The notes under the pieces were generated by a model, which was not told the DNA's origin, did no database searches, and was given only the letters and a program-made list of their open reading frames with translations. 64,000 bases of DNA from positions 1,364,001-1,428,000 of the forward strand of contig JANFAH010000011.1 of NCBI GenBank assembly GCA_024663395.1, given 5' to 3'. The translations under genes were made by a program, and so were the position numbers. This document shows, piece by piece, positions 23,491 through 34,900 of this stretch. This DNA is from Pisolithus tinctorius. Taxonomy: Eukaryota > Basidiomycota > Agaricomycetes > Boletales > Pisolithaceae. Position 1 is the first letter of the stretch. Every line of letters starts with the position of its first letter.

Positions 23491-25478
23491 GGTAAGTAAA
23501 ATGCTTTGAAGGAAAACACAAAGCTTGGGCCTTTGAGCCCACTTGACATGGTCTCGACATGCCTCAGGTGTCATGCATCTCATAGCCATTCTGAAACTAG
23601 CTGTCATACTACTACTTGTAGCAGATTTCACATAAAAGTCTGTAAGGTCACTTCGAGTGTGTCTCTCGGATTATTTCGTGGTCTTTGTACTTGTTGGACT
23701 GTAAGTCGATGCGATCTTCCACCTAAGTTATTGTCTACTCTAGAACAATGTATCTGTAAGTAAAAATCTGCGAAGCAAAAACAAAAACTTTGGCTGTTAG
23801 GCTCCATATCTATGCTCGTTGGATGTTGTATCTTCGACGATTGCCATTGTAGTTCGAAACATAGTCTTCGGGCTTGTCCTGCAGCACTTCCATATGATCT
23901 TTGTACTTGTTGCTCCATGACCCACTGCGATCTTCCTTCTGAGTCGTCGTCATCTATTCTAATCCGAGGTAGCTGTAAGTAAAGCGCTTGAAAGAAAAAC
24001 ATAAGACTTGGGCCCTCGAGCCCATTCAGTGTGGTCTCAACACGTCTTGCATGTCATGCATCTTGCCACAACTTCGACTCTCTCTGGTGTGTCATTATTT
24101 GTAGTAAGTCTCACGTGTAAGTCCATAGAGTCTGTTCTAACTCATTTCCTGTGGCCTTTTGTGGCTGATGTACTTGTTGCGCTGTATGTGGGTGTGTTCT
24201 TTCTTCGAAGCCGTTGGCTACTCTAGAATAGTGTATCTGTAAGTGAAAAGTTGTGCAACCAAAACGAAACCTTGGGCCATCGAGCCCAGTACCTGCGCTT
24301 GTCAGACCTTGCACCCTCAGCAATTGCTGTTGTAGATCAAACTGTAGTCGTTGCACTTGGTTTGCTGTACATCCGCACAATGTTCCCTTGCAATTCTTCG
24401 AGAAATTCTTGAATTGCGATTCCCAGGACCTCGGTCACACTTCATCGGGACCATCCATTATCCCTAGTGTAAAGTAGACATAAGTAAAGCATTTTGAAGC
24501 CAAACTGAACCCTCGAGCTGTCAGGCTCAACACCTGTGCTCCCCACGCCCTGTCTCCATCGAATGACTGCTCCAGCCTCGTGCAGTCTTCGGTCTGTGTC
24601 AATTCTTGTCATCACTGTCATTTCTTGTATCACGATCGCTGTTCGTTGTAGATGGCCAGTTTTCCTTCGGACGGGTGTTCCTGTCTTGTGTGGCCTTTGA
24701 TCTATGTCAAACGCTGTCATCTTCGCCATTTCTGTCGCTGTAGTCTTGACCATCATCCTTGTCATACTTCCAGGAAAACTTTGTTTGTATCTTGTCTTAG
24801 AATCTTGAATTGTGATCACCAGAATGTTGGTTGCACTTCATTGCAACCAACCGCTATCCCTAGAATAGAGTAGATGTAAGTAAGGCATCTTGAAATCAAA
24901 ATGAACCTCTGAGCCATCGAGCTCAGTACTCGTGCTCATCGTGCCCTGTTTCCATTGAAGGGCCATTCTAGCATCATGCGACCTTCGATCTGCATTGAGC
25001 TTCATTGTTGTCACTCCTGACCGCTCGCCCCATTCGTAGTCACACCATCGCATCTTGTCACGTAGCTTCTCCTTGCCAGTCCACTGTCCTTCTTGGTAGA
25101 CCATTGTAGATCCTTGAATCACCATTGCTCGGATTTGTTCGAACGTCATCCTGCACATCCGCTTTTCCTAGAATAAGGTAGTTGTAAGTAAAATGTTCCA
25201 AAATCTAAACAAACTGATGAGCCGTTGAGCTCCATGTCTGCGCTCCTTGTGCCCCATTCCCATCAAATGGCACTTCCACTCTCATGCAGCTGTTGATCCG
25301 TGCCAAGTCTAACTGTCATCTTCATTCCTTGTATCATGATTGCCTGGATATCCTTCAGTCTTCATTGTACATAGCCATTTTCTTTAGTGTAGAATAGATG
25401 TGAGTAAAACAGTCTAAAGCTGAAATGAACCTTTGAGCCATCAGGCTCAGTATCCATGCTCGTCATGTCCCATCTCCA
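23491..25478 (-). repeat. Element B module array, proximal part
   Basis: About eight modules of 200-310 bp, with plus-strand GTAAG-type motifs near 23492, 23757, 23972, 24239, 24480, 24874, 25183 and 25398. Hairpins just next to them read TGGGC..GCCCA (23525, 24008, 24265) or TGAGC..GCTCA (24905, 25430). Minus-strand translation gives related peptides such as TELDGSEVHFDFKMPYLHLL and VEPDSSRVQFGFKMLYLCLL, readable across adjacent modules. Confidence 0.75.
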
Positions 25479-26197
25479 TCAAACGGCACCCCCACTCTCG
25501 CACAGCCATTGATCCGCACTAAGTAGGGTTGTTGTTGTTGTCATTGCTGTCGCTCGAGTCACTGCCATTGTCGCTTTTGCTGCTGTCACCATTGCTTGTA
25601 ACTGCGGTACCTCGCATGTGGTATGTCGTTCGCCCCATTCTTCATATCTGATTGTTGCAATCTTGTGTAGTCGGTCTATAACTCTAGAGTTGTCAGTATA
25701 TAGTATTACTTGAGTGCGCATGGCCATGACATGCAGAGCGGTCACGTGACTCTGCTTAGTCAACATCGCAGGACTTTCTGCACAAGTCCTAATACCAAGT
25801 GCACGTGTCAATTCACTTGACAAATCCTTGAATAAAATATATATTGCTGACACAGCATGGCTGTGGAACATTTCAAGTGCGAGGTTGTCCACCCTTGCTG
25901 CATGCTTCAATGTTTCGACTTGCAAAACTTCTTCCAGCAGCTTCCTTTGTATGACGAGCCTTGATGGCTCCTTGATCTTGATCCACCTTGCAACAACCTT
26001 TGTCTTGATGTGACTTATGTGCTGTGGCACCCTGTGTGAGTCGACAATCTCTTCATACACAAACCTTTTCACTTCGAGACTGGCCACAGGTGTTTCGAGT
26101 TCCTCAACTTTGACTCTCATGGGCTTCGAATGTTCTTCGAGCCTTTCTGTTTCGAAGGCAAGTGGTTCCTTTGACATGAGTGACTTGTCTGCTATCT
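25479..26197 (-). pseudogene. Element B ORF, C-terminal part
   Basis: This is the continuation of the gag-like ORF after the solo LTR insertion. It aligns with copy C at 40240-40840 (for example EEPSRLVIQRKLLEEVLQVE and TCAESPAMLTKQSHVTALHV). It passes into the first array module and stops at TGA in a TTCGATGG-type context. Confidence 0.65.
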
Positions 26198-27100
26198 TGT
26201 CATATCCATGACTCTTGGACTCGGACTCAGTCCAGTCCAGACCCCTAGCCCCTATCTCCGGTCAAGTCCAGTCCTGGTCCAGCCTAGAAAACCCAATCCC
26301 GGCCCTAGATAACTCAACTCCGGCCTGCATAACCCAAGTCCGGTGTTTTACCCCTATCTCCGGTCTGTTTCAGCCTCTCGGCCTTGCGCTGCTCCACCCC
26401 GGTCCTCCCAGGTCTATGTCCGGGTCACCCGGACATAACTCCGGTCTGTTTCCCTTTGTTTGTACTATATTTAGTCTAGCCTGTTCATCAGACTTTGCTT
26501 ACTGTACAATCCTGTGTCCGACCCCAGTTATGCCGGTCACCCGGACTTTGGCTATTAGCCTCTGCATAGCCACTGTGGCTATCCTCGTCTTGCTAATCAT
26601 CTCACTAATAGCTTATTCACAAGTCCGGCTCTATGTTCATTATCCCGGACCGGCCTCATGTATTTAACCCCTGTACATACTTTGTAGCACCCTCAGTCAG
26701 AATATCAACTTAGTATTACCCTCAACTCCGTATTACCCCTCGAGACTACTCTATAGCTAAGGCCAAGCCTTAAGCTATCCCCGGCCCCTGTCCCGGACCT
26801 CTCCCTGGCTTGCATAAGGGTACAGCACATAAGCTGAGACCAAGGGAGGTAGATCCAACCCTGGACCGGCTTCCCCCTGTGCGCACTCCAACACCGGTCG
26901 GTTTCCCACGCTCCCGGCCTTGTTCCCACGCTCCCGGCCTTAAGTCCGGCCCTCCGGACTTAGCCCCTAACCTCTGGCCTCAACTCCGGTCCAACCGGAC
27001 TTGGCCCCTGTCTCTCGGCCTTGATTCTGGCCACTTGGACTCAGCCCCTGTCACCTGGTCTTGAAGCCCGGTCACTCCGAGGGTAAACCCGTACTTCACA
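26198..27100. mobile_element. Solo LTR, CCGG-rich, unknown family
   Basis: The 903-bp insertion TGTCATATCC..GTACTTCACA has a perfect 5-bp duplication, tatct (26193-26197 and 27101-27105). Excision restores alignment with element A. It contains more than 20 CCGG-centred motifs (CTCCGGTC, CCCGGAC, CCCGGCC) and a TATTTAA box near 26660 followed by a likely start region. No coding region was seen. Confidence 0.88.
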
Positions 27101-28405
27101 TATCTGCCGAACCTCTTTGCTGACTGCAGGAACCTTGATGGTGTTTTCTTTAAGACTTTGACCTCTTAAGCTGAAAGTATCAGTAACTAGCTGAGAAACT
27201 CGGTGAGAATGAAATGAAAAACCCCCTTGAGCATGCTCACTCACCTTGAATTCAATTGGCACCTGCGTCATGGGTGGCTCTTCCACTGGCTCAACTCGCT
27301 CGAGCTCTGGTGTTTCCTGTAATTTTACAGTCAGTAGATCTCTTGTACCCGAAGTAGACTCCTCTATCTCAAAACACAGTGTGTCTGCAGCCTTCTTGAT
27401 GTAGTTGGTACTTGGGTCTTCATTTGCCATCTCCTCAGGTGAACTTGGTGGCTGTGTGCGACCCACTGATGCTGCCACTGGCATTTGCTCATGCTGTGTG
27501 CAGTCCAGTAATTCCATAGGCTCCTGTATACCAGTTGTCAGTGAGTCGTACACAGGTGAACTTGGAAAAAACCTCGTAGGCTGTTGCTGCTTGTCCAAAC
27601 CAGATCCCTGGTTGCTTTGGGGCTCATAGTAGTCTTCCGTGCTTGTTTGTGCTCGCTCCAAGTGAAATCCTTTGTGTAGTAGTCATGTGGCTGTGTATGT
27701 TACTTGCTGCATGGGCCATGGATCATCCAAGTGTCACCATTGATCATCACATCGCATTTTCCAAATGATTTTGCACCAGAACTCCTTGTCGAAGCTGTGC
27801 AAATACAGATCTTCAACTTTGTCAGCCTCGAGCCATCTTGAGACCCGTAGATATGTCACCAAGTTGAGAAAATTTAGCCTGTAAATTGTTAGCTCCTCTT
27901 GTGAATGGACTTTCCTCCTTGCAAGGCTATCAACGAGACCATAAATATCGTTCCTCGAATACTGTCAATCCCATTCCCTAGATCCAGGATATAAGCATGC
28001 AACAGCCACCATGAACTCAGGCCAGCTCAAATGCTCCTGGACAAACTCATACCAGGCATTAGAACTTGCGCTGCCTGCATACCAACATGCCCATTTGGCC
28101 CATTCTTGATTGTCAAAACACTTCGCATGCTTGCAAAGTCTTCAAACACTTTCGAAATACCTGAAAAGGTCAGTTGCGCATCCTGAGAATTGTGGTGCAT
28201 CACTCAAATGTCTCGGTGGCATTCCCTCGATCCACTTTGGTGCATTCTCGCAGCTTCTTCATAACATTTCCACAATCAATTTGCCTTTGGAATTCACTCT
28301 CGACTTGTGTGACTTTCGTGCACATCGCTTGCCTGTCATTTTCTGCTCGAGTAGAAGACCTGAAAATTTCCTAACTTCTGAGTGCAGACTGCAGTGAAAC
28401 TAAAA
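27101..28405 (-). pseudogene. Element B gag-like ORF, N-terminal part
   Basis: The minus strand aligns with gag of A and C but carries several frameshifts and stops at 27700-28400. The better preserved acidic part is at 27101-27661 (EDYYEPQSNQGSGLDKQQ, VELDQ-type Glu-rich stretch, VEEPPMTQVPIEFKVSE). It is the most decayed of the three copies, with many TG or CA in place of CG. Confidence 0.65.
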
Positions 28406-28491
28406 ATTCCGAAAGACTTAGCTAATTGTTCTGAATGCTTGCAGTGATAAAAAGGTGACTTCTTTCCCCAAAACAGACAGAACCCCCCTGA

Positions 28492-28503
28492 CGGTGGGCT
28501 CCA
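28492..28503 (-). promoter_or_regulatory. Element B primer binding site (putative)
   Basis: TGGAGCCCACCG (minus) lies two bases inside the 5' LTR, as in elements A and C. Confidence 0.5.
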
Positions 28504-28505
28504 GA

Positions 28506-28981
28506 TGTAGGAACAGGTAAAATAGATATACCTAGAATGGTAACAGTCAGTAATGATGGGCGAGTATAATGCTCGACCCAAGAGGGAGGTTCTCTCTGGA
28601 GAAAAAGAAGTGTAGTAAAAATGTAAAAAATGCGAACTCCAATGGAAAACTTAACTCTGTCTGTCTGATAGCTCTTGCCAGTCCTCCTGGCCCTCTGGGT
28701 ACACCCCAAAGTAAATAATTCTAACTTCAAAAACTTGCTGAATTGCAAGACTAAATCACCCTACTACTGAGGGCCTGTGACATGGATTGGTTGTTTTTGG
28801 TAAACTGAACTCGCGTGAACACAGTGCACGTGCTTAGTCAGCAACGTGGCTGCTTGCCACCAAGTCCAGTGGTACAATGTGAAAAACAAAAAACAAGGAA
28901 ATAAAACAAAGAAAAACTCTCCACCCCCTGAACCCTTGACCCAGGCAGCTTCTCCTAGGGAACTCAAACTCATTCCCTACA
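28506..28981 (-). mobile_element. Element B 5' LTR
   Basis: The 476-bp LTR is nearly identical to that at 17439-17914. The outer flank ccggtcacttat completes the palindrome half present left of 17439. Confidence 0.88.
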
Positions 28982-29106
28982 CCGGTCACTTATGCTGGGC
29001 CCTGGTATTTGCCCTTTTCCTTGGTCATGAATATGCATGTGCACCATCATTGATAAATTGTTATCTTACCATGTATCTCTTGCCCAAAAACAGGAGACTG
29101 GTTACT
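28982..29106 (-). other. Remnant of helicase upstream intron and exon
   Basis: On the minus strand an exon end at about 29070 (AGAGATACATG) is followed by a GTAAGATAAC donor. The intron continues to 28982, is broken by element B, and resumes at 17438 with the acceptor TTTTTGAGCAG before 17416. The left part next to G2 contains another palindrome-like sequence, ggagactggttact. Confidence 0.55.
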
Positions 29107-30582
29107 TGTCATGACCATGCATTCATTATAAGTCCTTACTCACTCCACACCCTCTTCCACCAGTCATCCACTCACTCTGCACCAACTCCACCCAGCATCT
29201 GTCAGTTGCAAGCCATCTCTGCTCTGACTGCTGTCAGACTTGTGTTGCTCTCCTACCAGACTGAGCAGACCATTCTCTGAGGGGTCATGTGACTACCTTT
29301 GGACTTCTCCCTGACAGTGCACAGTCAGGTACTCCACAGTGTGCACACTGCATGGTCCAGCACCTGGACTGTTTCCTTTCCTGGATGTTCTGTGTTACCC
29401 ATTCAAATGTCCTCTGTCATAACCATGCGTTCACTCTAGGTCTTTACTCACTCCGCACCCCCTTCTGCCAGTCATTCGCTCACTCCGCACCAACTCCGCC
29501 CACCTTCTATCATCTATGAACCATCTCCACTCCGACTGCTGTCGGACTTGTGTTGTTCTCCTACCGGACCGAGCAGACTGCTCTCTAAGTGGTCATGTGA
29601 CTGTCTTCAGACTTCTCCCTGACAGTGCGCAGTCAGGTACTCTGCAGCATGCACACTGCATGGTCCAGCATCTGGACTGTTTCCTTTTCTGGGTGTTCTA
29701 TGTTACCCACTCGTATGTCCTCCATCTACCCTTCATTCGTCGTCTAGGAAGTTTTTACTTGAAAATTTCTGGGTCTCCATATGTCAGTTCCAATTCTGGT
29801 TACTGTACCTCTGTAACAGTATAAAAGCATGTATCGTACTCCACTGTTCTTCAGTATGAATATCAACTTAGTTCCTACTCCTACTGTCTCTGACTTCTGC
29901 CTGTTGGAGTTACCTCTGACTCTCCATCTATACTCTCCCTCTGAAATACGAGGGCTGAGATCATGCAAGGGGGTAGCGCATGAGCTAAACCCGACGCCCT
30001 CACTCCACTCCACCTCTGTCTCAGCAGACTTTGTTCCTGCCAACACTCTGCTAGTCGGAGTTCTGTTCTTCTGTGTCAGACTTGCTTCCAGACCTTCCTC
30101 TAGACCTTATATAGCATCGGAGTTGGTCGGAGTAGGCCTGGACTTGACATCCTCCACCTACCCTTCATTCGTCATCTAGGAAGTTTTACTTGAAAATTTC
30201 TGGTTCTCCATATGTCAGTTCTGATTCCAGTTACTGTACCTCCATAGTAGTATAAAAGCATGTATCATACTCTGCCATTCCTCAGTACAAATATCAACTT
30301 AGTTCCTACTCCTTCTGTCTCTGTCTTCTGTCTGTTGGAGTTACCTCTGACTCTCTCTGTCTATACTCTCCCTCTGAAATACAAGGGCTGAGATTGTGCA
30401 AGGGGGTAGTGCATGAGCTAAACCTGATGCCCTCACTCTGCTCTGCCTTTGTCCCAGCAGACCTCATTCCTGCCACCACTCCACTTGTCAGAGTTCTGTT
30501 CCTTCCTGTCAGACTTGCTTCCAAACCCTTTTCTAGACCTTGTTTAGCATTGGAGTTGGTTGGAGTAGGCCTGGACTTGACA
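29107..30582 (+). mobile_element. G2 5' LTR with nested solo LTR
   Basis: The outer LTR starts TGTCATGACC at 29107 and ends ACTTGACA at 30582. It is about 736 bp once the inner copy is removed. A related LTR (29415-30149, 735 bp) is inserted with 5-bp duplication tcctc (29410-29414 and 30150-30154). A TATAAAAG box is at 30251 and the presumed RNA start AGTACAAATAT at 30284-30294. Confidence 0.9.
29415..30149 (+). mobile_element. Solo LTR of G2 family, nested
   Basis: TGTCATAACC..ACTTGACA is inserted in the G2 5' LTR in the same orientation, with tcctc on both sides. Confidence 0.88.
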
Positions 30583-30584
30583 GT

Positions 30585-30595
30585 ATATTTGTACT
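30585..30595 (+). promoter_or_regulatory. G2 self-priming primer site
   Basis: ATATTTGTACT, two bases after the LTR end, is the exact complement of AGTACAAATAT at 30284-30294, 33 bp after the TATA box. Spacing equals that in G1. Confidence 0.78.
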
Positions 30596-30643
30596 CACAC
30601 TTGTACAATCTCATTTTCTGTCCTCCAAAAAACTTACACCATT

Positions 30644-31927
30644 ATGAGAACTCAAGCTCAATCCAAAAGAGAGGTTGCTGAGAACCTTGCTGTAGTGCTA
30701 GCTAATCCACATTGACTCCCTTCCATTGTAGAGCAGTTCCAATCTTTCTCCACTCGACACTGCTCTTGCACTGAGGGCGAAAGCACTTCACAAGCTGGTC
30801 GCTCTGACCTCCACCCCACAACCTTCCATACTCCGTCTCCTCGCAATCAAGGTGATGGACCCGACCCTGACCCTGACTATCCTGATGGTGATCCCAATGG
30901 CAGGGGCAGCAGTGACAGGGATATCCCTGAAGACCTGGCTGAGCTGCCAGAAGGTCCCCTCATAGCTCTTGCTAGAGCTGTCCATGTGCTTGTGCAGTCT
31001 AGTTTGCACACTGGGGACTCTGCTCCAAAAACCAAAGTCTGCGAGCCTGACACCTTCAATGGCTCTGACCCAAAGAAACTCCACAAGTTCCTTGTACAAT
31101 GTGAGTTGAACTTCCAAGACTGCCCCCATGCATTCCACTCTGACAGAGCCAAGGTTACCTTTGCTCAGTCTTATCTTAAGGGTATGGCCCTGGCTTGGTT
31201 CGAGCCAGACCTGCTAAACCCCAACAACTACGACCGCCCACTCTGGATGGACAACTATCATGAGTTCTTACAAGAGCTCACAACTAATTTCGGTCCACAT
31301 GATGCCATAGCAGATGCCATCCAACAACTCAAGAATCTCACCATGAAGGATGGCTCTTGAATTACCAAATATGTTGTGGAGTTCAATTGCTGGGCTTCAC
31401 AGGTCAAGGACTATGGTGTCGGTGCACTCCACCACCACTTCTATAGCGGACTTCCACACCACATCAAGGATGAGATCGCTCGCATTGGAAAACCCTCTAC
31501 CCTCACACAACTCTGCAAACTCGCCCAGACCATTGATGTGCGCTACTGGAAGCACAAAGCAGAGATCTCATGCACCACCAAGTCCACCTCTGACAAGTCA
31601 CAGTCTCCCAACTCCGACAACAAAACTAAATCATCATCCTCTGCCTCCACTCCAAGGTCTGACACCAAGGGCAAGGGCAAGCAGAAAGATCTGCCCAAGG
31701 CCAATACATCCAAGCCCAATATTGCCCATCTTCTGGGCAAGGATGGAAAACTCTCCTCCACTGAATGCCAGTGCAGGATGAAGAACAACCTCTGCCTCTT
31801 CCATGGTGAGACTGGCCACTCTGCCAAGGACTATCCCAAGTCCACCTCTTGTGCAGCCAAAGCCCATGCAGCTACAGCTGGAACTCTGCCTACTCTGCCC
31901 ACAGAGAAGACAGAGCCAAAAAATTAG
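30644..31927 (+). pseudogene. gag: Chromovirus G2 gag
   Basis: The frame starts at ATG 30644 and ends with TAG 31925-31927, about 427 codons. In order: an Asp/Pro/Gly-rich segment (DGPDPDPDYPDGDPNGRG), the gag core (FLVQCELNFQDCPHAF and KGMALAWFEPDLLNPNNY), and a knuckle-like CLFHGETGHSAKDY near 31790-31830. The knuckle has lost two of the Cys residues seen in G1 (CLFCGEPGHSTKDC), so RNA binding is probably impaired. TGA codons interrupt at about 30709 and 31358, where Arg is expected. Confidence 0.88.
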
Positions 31928-34900
31928 TCTGCTCCTCCAGGGAGCTTGCACAGCCTGGAGGAAGCATTGAACCCAACTGTGTGCAACTGGACATCTGACA
32001 CAATGCATCCACTCTCTCTAGTCCGAACTCTTTACTTCTGTGTGTAACTTTTCTTGATTATTCTGTTGATACTTTTTCTGTGTTGATCGATTCCAGATCT
32101 TCTCATTGTTTCGTAGACCCATCTATAATCAAAAAATATGCTATTCCTGTTTCCTCCATTTCTCTGCCAATTCTGCTCTGCTTGTTTGATGGTAGTACAA
32201 ATGCTGTCATTTCCCAAGAAGTAGATCTTTCCCTCCACTTTCCTTCCAGCAATGTCAACTCCATTTCATTTTATGTTACTCCATTGGATTCTTCATGTTT
32301 GCTGGTATTAGGACACAACTGGCTCACCTGCTTCAATCCATCAATTGACTGGGTACTGGGCAGTATATCATTCAAACCACCATTACAGGGAATGCCAATG
32401 CCCCAGGCACCTTCATCACCTTCTGCTGTGACTTCTGCTCCAGATCTGACACCCTCTGCTCTGTCTGCAGCTCTGACTGCAATTCTGACTGATTCACTGC
32501 ACTGCACTGCACTCATCTCACTCATCAATGCTGCTGTGTATGTCAGAGCCTGTGCTCTCCCTGGCTCTAGACAGTTCCACTTACAGCTCTCCACTGATGA
32601 TGTGAAGCTTTGTGCATCCTCTGCTTCTTCTCTGCCTCCTGACCTCTCTTCGGTCCCTCCTGAGTATCATGAGTTTGCTGACATCTTTAGTAAAGACAAG
32701 GCAACTGAACTTCTGCCACACTACTCATTTGATCTCAAGATTGACCTTGAGGAAGGAGCCTCTCTGCCTATTGGCATGATCTACTCTCTTTCTCTGCCAG
32801 AGCTTGAAGCTCTCCACACCTTCATTGACAAGCATCTTGGCTACAGTTTCATCAAACAATCCACCTCCACTCATGGTGCCCCTGTCCTCTTCATAAAGAA
32901 GAAGGACAGTTCACTCCACCTCTGCATATATTATTGAGGACTCAACAAAATCATGAAAAAAGACCACTATCCACTGCCACTTATCTCCAACCTACTCGAC
33001 TCCCCAAGCCACGCTAAAGTCTACACCAAGATCAACCTCTGCCATGCCTATCATCTAGTCCACATCACAGACAGAGATGAATGGAAAACAGCATTCCACA
33101 CTTGCTATGGTTCTTATGAGTGGTGGGTAATGCCATTCAGTCTGACTAATTCACCTGCAGCCTTCCAGCGATTTGTTAATAGAATCTTTGTGGACATGCT
33201 CAATGTCTGCATCATGGTATACCTCAATGACATCTTAATCTATTTGCAGGATATGGAGTTGCATTGTGAACACATAAAAGAGGTACTCCACCGCCTTTGA
33301 AAGCATGGTCTCTATGCCAAGCCAGAGAAGTGTGAGTTTCACTCCGACTCTGTTGAGTATCTTGGCTACATTCTTTCTCCCTCTGGTCTCACCATGCCCA
33401 CTGAGAAGGTTCAGGCAGTCTGCAACTGGCCTGAGCCACAGAAGGTGCAAGACATCCAGTCCTTCCTCGGTTTCGCAAACTTCTACAGATGATTCATTAA
33501 TAACTACTCCAATATCATCGTTCTGCTCACTCGCCTCACATGAAAGGGTGCTCCTTGGAACTTTTCCGAGGAGTGCTGCTCCACTTTTCTCCACCTGAAG
33601 GATGCCTTCAGCTCCACCCCTATTCTCACTCATTGGGCTCCTGATGCTCCGCTTACAGTAGAAACTGATGTCTCTGACTATGCCATTGCTGGTATTCTGT
33701 CAATCACCTGCTCTGACAGTGAACTCTGCCCAGTTGCTTTCTACTCCCACACCATGACTGCACCAGAACTCAACTATGATACCCACAACAAGGAGCTGTT
33801 GGCTATCTTCGAGGCTTTCTGCCATTGGCAGCATTACCTAGAAGGTTCTGCCTTACCTGTCGACATGGTGATGGACCACAAAAACCTTGAGTAGTTCTCC
33901 ACCTCTAAGGTCCTCACTCATCAACAGGCCCGCTGGTCAGAGTACCTTTCCCAGTTCAACCTTTCCATCCGCTTCCACCCTGGCCATCTGGGAGCCAAAC
34001 CCAATCACTTACATGACTTTGGGATGTCTACCCAAAAGGGGGGATAGGGACTACATGCAGGTAAATCCTCACAATCTCTGCCCAATGTTTACACAGGAGC
34101 AACTCGTGTCATCCCTCTGTACCACTACCCTCATGGCACCTGTGCTCCATGCTGCCATGGTCTTTGATGTTGAGTGCTTGCACTCTGACATCATCTCCAC
34201 CCTACCCTCTGACCCTGTCTCTGCCAGCCATCTCCCAACTCCAACTAAGCCTCAGTGGTCCCTGGACTCCAACAGTCTACTCCACCTTGATGGTCGCATC
34301 TTTGTCCCTGACATCGATGATGTCTGCCTTCGAGTGCTTCAGTTCAAACATGACCATCCTCTAGCAGGCCATTTTGGGCAGAACTGCACCCTAGAACTCG
34401 TCTGCAGGGACTACGTGTGGCCCAACCTCTGCTCTGACATGAAAGAATATGTCAGGTCTTGCACTGCCTGTGGATGGAGCAAAACTCTGTGACACCACCC
34501 CTATGGTCTACTGAAGCAACTCCCTGTCCCAGAGAGACCTTGGAACTCCATCTCCATGGACTTCATCAAACACCTCCCCAACTCTGATGGCTACTCCACC
34601 ATACTCGTGGTAGTGGACCACCTCTCAAAGCAAGCAGTGTTCATCCCCACCCACAACTCCACCACCTCTGCCAAACTTGCTAAGCTCTTCCTTACCTATG
34701 TCTTCTCCAAGCACAGAGTACCAGCTAATGTCACCTTCAACAGAGGTCCTGAGTTCATCTCACACTTCTTCTTCTCTCTAGGAAAGGCCCTTGATATGTG
34801 TCTTCACATCACTTCAGGTTACCACCCAGAAGGCGATGGCCAGACCAAATGAATGAACCAGACCCTCAAGCAGTACCTTCGCATTTACTGTAACTACCAA

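Larger units (their letters stand above)
17439..28981 (-). mobile_element. Element B, full-length gag-only LTR element with nested insertions
   Basis: The order on the minus strand is: 5' LTR 28981-28506, primer site, gag-like ORF, module array (25478-20804), 3' non-coding part, 3' LTR 17914-17439. Insertions inside it are solo LTRs at 26198-27100 and 22671-23485 and repeat T2 at 18993-20799. Subtracting these leaves about 8 kb. It has gag but no pol, so it must depend on another element. Its target is the centre of a palindrome, AAGTGACC/GGTCACTT, in an intron of the RecQ-like gene. Confidence 0.8.
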
